This document shows, one piece after another, positions 1 to 4,967 of a stretch of 8,228 nucleotides of DNA (the stretch's first letter is position 1; the number at the start of each line of letters is the position of its first letter). The notes under the pieces were generated by a model. That model ran no database searches. It was not told where the DNA came from and worked only from the letters and a program-made list of their open reading frames with translations. Source of the DNA: Oscillospiraceae bacterium (GTDB lineage Bacteria > Bacillota > Clostridia > Oscillospirales > Ruminococcaceae); contig JAIEDJ010000042.1 of assembly GCA_029068025.1 (NCBI GenBank), positions 1-8,228 of the forward strand, in the 5' to 3' direction. The position numbers were made by a program, and so were the translations under genes.

Positions 1-649
1 CGATAACATTGATGATAAACGACTTGTCGGTGATCGCGCCGAACGGGCCCTGATATACGCACGCTCCGCAGGAAATGCACTTGTCGTTGTCTATCTTTGC
101 CGCCTTGTCCTCGTTCATCGTGATGGCGTTTACCTTGCAGGCGCTCACGCATGGGCGCTTGAAGTTCATGATCGCGGAATAGGGGCAGTTTTTCGCACAA
201 AGTCCGCATTCAACGCATTTGCTCTTGTCAATGTGCGCCTTTTGCTTATGGTCGAAGGTAATGGCGCCCTTGCGGCAGGAATCCATACAGCGGTGTGCCA
301 GACAGCCACGGCAGGCGTTCGTTACCTCGTATCCGCCCATGGGACACTCGTCGCAGGCCATCTCGATTACCTCGATGACGTTGGGATTGGACTTGTCGCC
401 GCCCATCGCTACTTTTATACGTTCGCCGACGATCGCGCGTTCCTTGTAGACGCAGCAGCGCGTCATCGGAACCTTGCCCGGAATAATGATCCTGGGGATA
501 TCCAGAATATTGTCGTAGAGTGTGCCTTTCCACGCCTGACGCGCGACCTCGCGAAGCACCTTGTACTTCATGTACTGAACGGCAGTCTCGAATTTGTAGA
601 TCAGCTTTCCGTTCTCGTCATAGATATAGTCGGTTTTATGTTCCGCCAT
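1..649 (-). CDS. hydA2: Group B [FeFe]-hydrogenase, N-terminal ferredoxin-like part (partial, 3' end outside window)
   Basis: The 216 visible residues are the iron-sulfur-rich N-terminal part of a monomeric cytoplasmic [FeFe]-hydrogenase of group B, which most likely makes H2 from reduced ferredoxin. Visible features are an opening segment around YIYDENGKLIYKFETAVQY, a paired cysteine MTRCC (C65, C66), ACDECP (C99, C102), and ferredoxin-type units C113/C116/C121/C125, C145/C148/C151/C155, C167/C171 and C191/C194/C197. The H-cluster domain lies beyond the left edge, so catalytic motifs cannot be checked. The fourth cysteine expected in the last unit is glycine (G201, codon GGC). The ATG at 649 follows GGAG with a 7-base spacer, and only 11 bases separate it from the phosphatase stop, so the two are co-transcribed. 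The group B call rests on my recognition of the family's N-terminal pattern and on the hydS neighbourhood; the first clearly matches R. albus hydA2. Confidence 0.86.
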   Translation of the reverse strand, partial: MAEHKTDYIYDENGKLIYKFETAVQYMKYKVLREVARQAWKGTLYDNILDIPRIIIPGKVPMTRCCVYKERAIVGERIKVAMGGDKSNPNVIEVIEMACDECPMGGYEVTNACRGCLAHRCMDSCRKGAITFDHKQKAHIDKSKCVECGLCAKNCPYSAIMNFKRPCVSACKVNAITMNEDKAAKIDNDKCISCGACVYQGPFGAITDKSFIINVI

Positions 650-660
650 AATGATTCTCC

Positions 661-1833
661 TCAGAAATAATTTACTTTGATTTTTTTGCCCATTTTCTTC
701 AGGCTCTCGGACAGCTCATTCACAAGCTGCATTTTGATATTGAAGTTAATGGGAAGATTCGGGTTCTGGTGCGCGGGGTTAACGGCTCTTCCGACATAGA
801 AGTTGATGTCCGTCGCCTCCTCGAACAGCATACGCGAGATAAGCGCCGCGCCGTCCTGCTTGTAGTTCCACTGCTTATAGCTCTCGTTGTTGGAGAGATA
901 GTCCTTGGCATACTCGTTGACGCGGTTTATCGTGATAACGCCCTCGGTCACGAGATCAACGCCCTCAATAGTCGCCGTGGGGGGTATCTCGGGATCATAG
1001 TAGTTGATGTTCGGGATTATCGGCTTCTTTAAGTACTGTGAAACTATCGTTGAGGTAGTACCGCCGCAGACTATGCGCTTGCCTCCCTTTGACAGGAAAA
1101 GAGATACCATCTTGTCGCAGTCGTTTCTGTCCGAGGGGGGACCTATCATAAGGTTGATCTGCTGTCTTGCGCGGATACGGACCGCGAGCGCCGTCGTATC
1201 GTCGCCCGGATTGCCGCCGTACAGCTTCAGGCACTGATCGGTAAGCACCGTTGAGAGCGTTTTGGCTGTGAAACCAACATCGCTTATCGTTTCCATAAAC
1301 TCGGCAATGTCCTTGCGTTCCCAGCCAAAGTTCAGCGACATTCCCACACCCGCATGGATACAGCCGTCGCTCATGGCGATAAACGTGTCATTTTCGCGGA
1401 GCTTAACGCTTGACTTGTGAATGATCTTGCCCTCGATGTTCATGGTTTTGAACGGGATCTCATAGATCTTTCCGTCACGGAACATTATTACATCGGGGTT
1501 GTCATAGCAGATGATCTCAGCTTCTTCATTATGTATCAGTCTGATTATCGTAAAGGTGGAATACGCGACCTCGCGCACCTTGCATATCGGCAGGGTAGCG
1601 GCGATGGTCTTTACACATTCCTCGAGCGATATGCCCTGAGAGGTCATTGTCGCGATGATCTTTGATGTGAGCGTTGAGAGAATGGAGGCTTTAACGCCGC
1701 TTCCCAAGCCGTCTGCCAGCACAAGAACGGTGTTGTCGTCTTCCATTTCGATTATCTCGATATGATCTCCGCAAAGCTGCTCGCCGTAGTGATTAAGGCT
1801 CTTCCAGCCAATGTCCGCACATAAATTATTCAT
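661..1833 (-). CDS. SpoIIE/PP2C-type serine/threonine protein phosphatase with extra C-terminal domain
   Basis: A 390-residue soluble protein. The N-terminal half (about residues 1-222) is a SpoIIE/PP2C-like metal-dependent phosphatase: VLADGLGSG (D41, G42), AMSDG (D156, G157) and GDDTTALAV (D211, D212) supply the expected metal-binding acidic residues. The C-terminal part (about 225-390) contains MIGPPSDRND, IVCGGTTSTI and LVTEGVITINR; I do not recognise its fold or function. I chose the ATG at 1833; a TTG two codons upstream (1839) is also possible. The ATG overlaps the last 8 bases of hydS, and AAGGAG lies 10 bases upstream inside hydS, so translation is probably coupled. The partner is likely HydS, whose PAS domain and C-terminal helices resemble those of sensors controlling such phosphatases. 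The substrate is unknown; an anti-sigma-type antagonist or another phosphoprotein is a guess. SpoIIE proper has membrane segments, which are absent here. Confidence 0.9.
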   Translation of the reverse strand: MNNLCADIGWKSLNHYGEQLCGDHIEIIEMEDDNTVLVLADGLGSGVKASILSTLTSKIIATMTSQGISLEECVKTIAATLPICKVREVAYSTFTIIRLIHNEEAEIICYDNPDVIMFRDGKIYEIPFKTMNIEGKIIHKSSVKLRENDTFIAMSDGCIHAGVGMSLNFGWERKDIAEFMETISDVGFTAKTLSTVLTDQCLKLYGGNPGDDTTALAVRIRARQQINLMIGPPSDRNDCDKMVSLFLSKGGKRIVCGGTTSTIVSQYLKKPIIPNINYYDPEIPPTATIEGVDLVTEGVITINRVNEYAKDYLSNNESYKQWNYKQDGAALISRMLFEEATDINFYVGRAVNPAHQNPNLPINFNIKMQLVNELSESLKKMGKKIKVNYF

Positions 1834-3502
1834 CGGCAATCGACTCCTTCAGCTTCATCAGCGCCACCTTTGTCTCCGCGGCGGTCTCGCCGAGCAGCGA
1901 CGCGATCTCCTGTACTATCCTCATCTGGTTCTCTACGACCTTGTCGGCGATATCCGCGGTTGTCTTGTCGACGTTCTCCTTGCGGATCTTTGCCTTTTCC
2001 TCATCGGTGACATCACGCATTAAGCAGATTATAATGCGGTATTCCGAATCGTAAATGACGGTCTGCTCAACATACTTGTCGTATTCCGTGAGATACTTGC
2101 GCTCATCGCGGAGATGCTTGTTGCTCTGCATTACATCCATGAATGGGGTAGGGTCAAGGATACGGATGACCTGCTCTCCCATTACGTCGGACGCGTGTCC
2201 GATATTCATGAGCTTAAGCGCCGCCTTGTTTATCTGCTGGATCTCGAGGTTCTCGTTGAGCGCGATTATCGCGTTCGGCGTGTTCGAGATAATGTTGTCG
2301 GAGAAGCTCTCCGCCTTGTCCTTGAGGAAGGGGAGACACATTGAAATATCCGCCTTGCCGCGGTATATCGCGACAGCCTTCTCGCGGCAGGTATTATAGC
2401 CGCAGGAACCGCAGTTCAGCTCCTGTTCGGGGCGCATTTTGCCCATTTTTCTGAGTATCGCGGAGATCTCTGTCTCGGTGGGAACAGCCGCTTTGGTATC
2501 AAGCATTGTCATTTGCTTGTGAAGCTCTTTCTTATCAGGCTGAGCGACTATAAAGTCCTCGCGTCCCGCGTAACGGTTGACAGACAGAGCAGAAGCAACG
2601 GGCGAACGCTTGTATTTCTCCATAACGGGACCGTTCGCGCAGCTTCCGGCACAGGTGGACATCTCTATAAAGCACTTGTGCAGCTTGCCCTCAAGGATCT
2701 CCTCAAGCGCTTCTTTGCAATTGTCGATACCGTCAAACACAAGATATGTATACTCGGGATCGCGTTCCTGCATAGTGCGAAGAACGCCGCCCGTGGTCGG
2801 GAACAATCTCGCGCGGGACTGATTGTTGGAATCCAGCGACTTTTCGGGGGTAACGCCGGCTTCCTTAAACCAATTTGTAAGCTCCTCAAATGTGAGTACC
2901 TCGTCGGTGTAGTCGGCATAGCGTGCCGCTTCTTCCTTCTTGGAAACGCACGGGCCTATAAACACGGTCTTGCAGCCGGGATAGCGCTTCTTGAGATCCT
3001 GACAGTGCGCCTGCATGGGGGAGAGCACGTCGGCTAAGTATTGCAGGGCTTCGGGATAGTACTTCTGAATAAGCAGATTTACCGAATTGCAGCAGGAGGA
3101 TATCAGAACGTCGCGCTTATCCTCGCGGATAAGTCTTTCGTATTCGGTCTTAACAATAGTCGCGCCAACGGCGGTCTCCTCCGCGCCCGCGAAGCCCAGC
3201 TTCTTGAGCGCCTCGGTCAGCGAGTCAATACCTACGCCCTCATAGTTCGCTATAAACGACGGTGCAACGGAAGCGTACACCTTTTCTCCCGAGCTTATAA
3301 AGTACTTTACGCGCTCGGTGGAATCCGCGATCTCCTTGGCGGTCTGCGGGCAAACTACAAAGCACTGTCCGCAAAGGATACATTCGTCACCAATGATATT
3401 TGCCTGATTTCCCGAAAATCTGATCGACTTTACGGGGCAGTGCCTTATGCACTTATAGCAGTTCTTGCAATTTGATTTTTTCAACTTTAAAAATTCTGCC
3501 AT
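1826..3502 (-). CDS. hydS: PAS-containing sensory [FeFe]-hydrogenase homologue (HydS, group C)
   Basis: A 558-residue protein starting at the ATG at 3502. Domains in order: two [4Fe-4S] ferredoxin motifs (C12/C15/C18/C22 and C41/C44/C47/C51); an [FeFe]-hydrogenase H-cluster domain (about 65-330); a further Fe-S motif CGSCGYNTC with a distant cysteine (C364, C367, C372, C389); a PAS domain (about 402-497, beginning near IISNTPNAIIALNENLEI); and a charged helical tail (about 498-558). The H-cluster signatures are divergent: SSCCNS (C137, C138) for the usual TSCCP, GPCVSKKEE (C185) for MPCxxKxxE, and STCAGSCANGP (C284, C288) for the third motif. This fits sensory group C enzymes rather than catalytic group A or B. 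The likely role is to sense H2 or redox state and pass it to the overlapping phosphatase gene product. There is no histidine kinase or DNA-binding domain. The sensory role is inferred from family and context; the domain call is firm. Confidence 0.93.
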   Translation of the reverse strand: MAEFLKLKKSNCKNCYKCIRHCPVKSIRFSGNQANIIGDECILCGQCFVVCPQTAKEIADSTERVKYFISSGEKVYASVAPSFIANYEGVGIDSLTEALKKLGFAGAEETAVGATIVKTEYERLIREDKRDVLISSCCNSVNLLIQKYYPEALQYLADVLSPMQAHCQDLKKRYPGCKTVFIGPCVSKKEEAARYADYTDEVLTFEELTNWFKEAGVTPEKSLDSNNQSRARLFPTTGGVLRTMQERDPEYTYLVFDGIDNCKEALEEILEGKLHKCFIEMSTCAGSCANGPVMEKYKRSPVASALSVNRYAGREDFIVAQPDKKELHKQMTMLDTKAAVPTETEISAILRKMGKMRPEQELNCGSCGYNTCREKAVAIYRGKADISMCLPFLKDKAESFSDNIISNTPNAIIALNENLEIQQINKAALKLMNIGHASDVMGEQVIRILDPTPFMDVMQSNKHLRDERKYLTEYDKYVEQTVIYDSEYRIIICLMRDVTDEEKAKIRKENVDKTTADIADKVVENQMRIVQEIASLLGETAAETKVALMKLKESIADE

Positions 3503-3513
3503 AGTCGTTGAAG

Positions 3514-3520
3514 CCTCCTT
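3514..3520 (-). promoter_or_regulatory. Ribosome binding site that sets the hydS start
   Basis: On the minus strand AAGGAGG lies 11 bases upstream of the ATG at 3502. The frame stays open upstream to a GTG at 3538, but that start has no comparable purine-rich site and would put AAGGAGG inside the gene. The ATG also gives a protein beginning just before the first ferredoxin cysteine motif, as is normal for this family. Confidence 0.75.
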
Positions 3521-3568
3521 AAAATTGGGTAAGTACACGACGGTAATCTACCCGGCTTAATCCCCAAA

Positions 3569-3596
3569 TTCCCGATACACATTTATGTATCGGGAA
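3569..3596 (-). other. Intergenic hairpin between the ferredoxin gene and hydS
   Basis: A perfect 11-bp inverted repeat (TTCCCGATACA at 3569-3579, TGTATCGGGAA at 3586-3596) with a 6-base loop lies in the 118-base gap between the ferredoxin stop and the hydS start. In the transcribed direction it is followed by TTTGGGG, not a uridine run, so it is a poor intrinsic terminator. It could be an mRNA processing or stability element, a partial attenuator tuning hydS relative to upstream genes, or an operator. No strong separate promoter is obvious here; TTTACA near 3609-3614 has only a weak -10 partner. Confidence 0.65.
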
Positions 3597-3620
3597 CCTA
3601 AGTTGTAAAGTTATGCGAAT

Positions 3621-3860
3621 TTATACCTTTGCGAGGATCTCGGTGTTGAAAAACTCCTCCACCGTATCGGGAGAAACAGAAAAATTTTTGTCATCAACGG
3701 TAACGCATACGCCGTTCTGACAATTGTTCATGCAGAACGTGCCGCCAAGCTCCACCTTATCCTTTAGATTATTCTCGGCGATAAGATTCTGAAGCCCTTC
3801 GACTATGTTTCTTGATCCCTTGAGATGGCAGGAGCTGCCGATACAAACAGTAACCTTCAT
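3621..3860 (-). CDS. Stand-alone thioredoxin-like [2Fe-2S] ferredoxin
   Basis: A 79-residue protein of the NuoE/HydC-like thioredoxin-fold [2Fe-2S] family. Four cysteines in the pattern C6-x4-C11-x31-C43-x3-C47 should bind the cluster (motifs VCIGSSCHLKGS and GGTFCMNNCQNG); a fifth, C52, follows closely. It lacks the N-terminal helical bundle of full NuoE subunits, so it is essentially the cluster domain alone. The ATG at 3860 has AGGAGG 8 bases upstream. It lies between the kinase and hydS in the same orientation, so it is probably co-transcribed with both. It may carry electrons to or from HydS or HydA2, or take part in redox sensing; the sequence does not decide. Similar small proteins are common beside [FeFe]-hydrogenase genes in Clostridia. 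The fold and cluster call is confident; the partner is inferred. Confidence 0.9.
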   Translation of the reverse strand: MKVTVCIGSSCHLKGSRNIVEGLQNLIAENNLKDKVELGGTFCMNNCQNGVCVTVDDKNFSVSPDTVEEFFNTEILAKV

Positions 3861-3875
3861 TATGTAATCCTCCTA

Positions 3876-3978
3876 TTTAAATTTGCAGCTTCCGCACCGT
3901 GCAAATGCTTTGCATTTGCACTATCAAGCGGCAACTGCTCCGCTTCGCTGCGCAGCCGCCGCTATTGCGGAAAGCTGC
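3876..3978. repeat. Tandem palindromic repeat, copy 1 (103 bases)
   Basis: First of two head-to-tail copies filling the gap between the ferredoxin and kinase genes. It opens with TTTAAATTTGCAGCTTCCGC and ends with TGCGGAAAGCTGC, the two ends being inverted repeats of each other apart from one inserted base. Inside is a perfect 10-bp hairpin (GTGCAAATGC at 3899-3908, GCATTTGCAC at 3912-3921, 3-base loop), then a second region framed by GCGGC and GCCGC. The whole unit could fold as a multi-armed structure on either strand. No credible gene lies in it. Confidence 0.88.
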
Positions 3979-4082
3979 TTTAAATTTGCAGCTTCCGCAC
4001 CGGGCAGATGCAGGGCATTTGCCCTATCAAGCGGCAGATGCTCCGCTAACGCTGCATATCAGCCGCTATTGCGGAAAGCTGC
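3979..4082. repeat. Tandem palindromic repeat, copy 2 (104 bases)
   Basis: This second copy starts exactly where copy 1 ends and has the same outer arms. It differs mostly in the inner arms: the first hairpin is GGGCAGATGC/GCATTTGCCC, so the T-A pair at arm position 2 has become G-C by change on both sides, and one further change leaves a G-T pair on the plus-strand form (A-C on the minus-strand RNA). The next arm changes from CTGC/GCAG to ATGC/GCAT, again keeping pairing. It ends 7 bases before the kinase stop codon. Confidence 0.86.
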
Positions 4083-4089
4083 TGTTTAA

Positions 4090-4836
4090 TTAATCATACT
4101 CTACTACGTTTACCCAGCTGAGCAGGAACTCGCGCTCCTCAGGCTTGCCCTTTACGGACTGCGACGCCGCAACAATAGGCAGCCACTTCTGAATATACTG
4201 CTTTGCTGTGTCGCTCTTCTTACAGAACAGCTCAAGATATTTTTCAGCAGTTTCGATCTCGCCGCCCAGCCAGAACAGCAGATAGGTTCTCGCAGCGTCA
4301 GCCGAGGCGTTGCCTTGTGTGGCGTGGCTCCAGTCCAGAATATACGGCGTTCCGTCGTCCTTTACTATGATATTTGAAGGATTAAAGTCGCCGTGGCATA
4401 CCTTCTTGTGCTTGGGCATGGACTCAAGACGGGTGTGAAGCTCGTAGCGTGTGGTAGCGTCAAGATCCGCCTCGTTGATCTTGCGGTTCATCTTATCCTT
4501 CAGCTTGTTGAGCGTGGGACAGCTGGAATTCATGACCTTAAGCTGAAGATCGACGAACATTTCCAGATACTCGTCCTTTTTATCGGGATTATCATTCATC
4601 AGCTGCGCGAGGGTCTTGCCCTGGATAAACTCGGAAACGATAGCCCATTTGCCTTCGATCGTCTTTACTTCAAGAACCTTGGGAACATTTATTCCGATAT
4701 CCTCAACACGTGCCTGATTAAGCGCCTCGTTCAATACGTCGTACTTCGCGAAATCCTCGTCAAACACCTTAACGGCGGTCTCTCCGTCACGGTAGATAGT
4801 CTTGCGTGTACGAACAGCAATAATTCTGTCGGACAT
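4090..4836 (-). CDS. APH/choline-kinase-fold phosphotransferase (putative protein kinase of the hydS operon)
   Basis: A 248-residue soluble protein with an aminoglycoside-phosphotransferase-like kinase fold. It has a candidate ATP-binding lysine in TAVKVF (K23), a hinge-like segment IVSEFIQGKTL (about 67-77), the catalytic loop CHGDFNPSNI (H148, D150, N155) and the metal-binding aspartate of YILDWSHA (D168). A complete active site suggests an active enzyme. In the comparable R. albus unit the gene is described as a Ser/Thr protein kinase. Given the phosphatase two genes on, an opposing kinase is attractive, but a small-molecule substrate is equally allowed by the fold. Nothing here supports a drug-resistance role: there is no mobile DNA and the gene sits in a metabolic operon. 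The ATG at 4836 has GAGGGG 8 bases upstream. It lies 131 bases downstream of adhE and may be reached by readthrough. Confidence 0.85.
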   Translation of the reverse strand: MSDRIIAVRTRKTIYRDGETAVKVFDEDFAKYDVLNEALNQARVEDIGINVPKVLEVKTIEGKWAIVSEFIQGKTLAQLMNDNPDKKDEYLEMFVDLQLKVMNSSCPTLNKLKDKMNRKINEADLDATTRYELHTRLESMPKHKKVCHGDFNPSNIIVKDDGTPYILDWSHATQGNASADAARTYLLFWLGGEIETAEKYLELFCKKSDTAKQYIQKWLPIVAASQSVKGKPEEREFLLSWVNVVEYD

Positions 4837-4874
4837 TTTTATTACCCCTCTCTTATTTGAAACGCTCGGCGGTC

Positions 4875-4903
4875 GGCGAATTTTTTCTTTGAAAAAATCC
4901 GCC
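4875..4903 (-). other. 12-bp stem hairpin upstream of the kinase gene
   Basis: Arms at 4875-4886 (GGCGAATTTTTT on the plus strand) and 4892-4903 (AAAAAATCCGCC) pair over 12 bp with one G-U-type pair and a 5-base loop. In the transcribed direction the T-run is inside the left arm, and no U tract follows the stem, so it is not a standard terminator. A flanking CCGCC (on the minus strand, after the stem) could compete for the GGCGG of the left arm. It lies 39 bases ahead of the kinase start, where it could influence ribosome access, RNA processing or partial termination. Confidence 0.65.
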
Positions 4904-4913
4904 TCGCAGAGCT

Positions 4914-4946
4914 GTTGTTTGGTTTCTCCGAAACCTTCACAACAAC
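4914..4946 (-). other. Two-part hairpin just downstream of adhE
   Basis: Inner arms GGTTTC (4921-4926) and GAAACC (4930-4935) with a 3-base loop are extended, across an asymmetric bulge, by outer arms GTTGTT (4914-4919) and AACAAC (4941-4946). It begins 21 bases after the adhE stop. No uridine run follows, so full termination is unlikely; protecting the adhE message from 3' decay or lowering downstream expression is more plausible. Confidence 0.6.
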
Positions 4947-4967
4947 TCCCCCGCCTTGCTAAATTAA

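Noticed and set aside
233..670. Plus-strand open frame of 145 codons over hydA2
   Set aside because: Antisense to a cysteine-motif-rich hydrogenase segment; no family resemblance.
3503..3538. Upstream GTG start giving a 12-residue longer HydS
   Set aside because: AAGGAGG would fall inside the coding region, and the GTG has no good ribosome binding site.
3876..4082. CRISPR array
   Set aside because: Only two units of about 103 bases, adjoining with no unique spacers; structure is of nested palindromes.
3883..4093. Small genes on the plus strand within the repeat
   Set aside because: The frames follow the repeat units, are composed of repeat-derived Ala/Leu/Cys-rich sequence, and have no ribosome binding site or family match.
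4090..4836. Aminoglycoside resistance gene
   Set aside because: The fold matches, but the metabolic operon context, lack of mobile DNA and similarity to the kinase in the R. albus hydS unit argue against resistance.
4875..4903. Intrinsic terminator of adhE
   Set aside because: The T-run lies within the stem on the transcribed strand, and the sequence after the stem is GC-rich.
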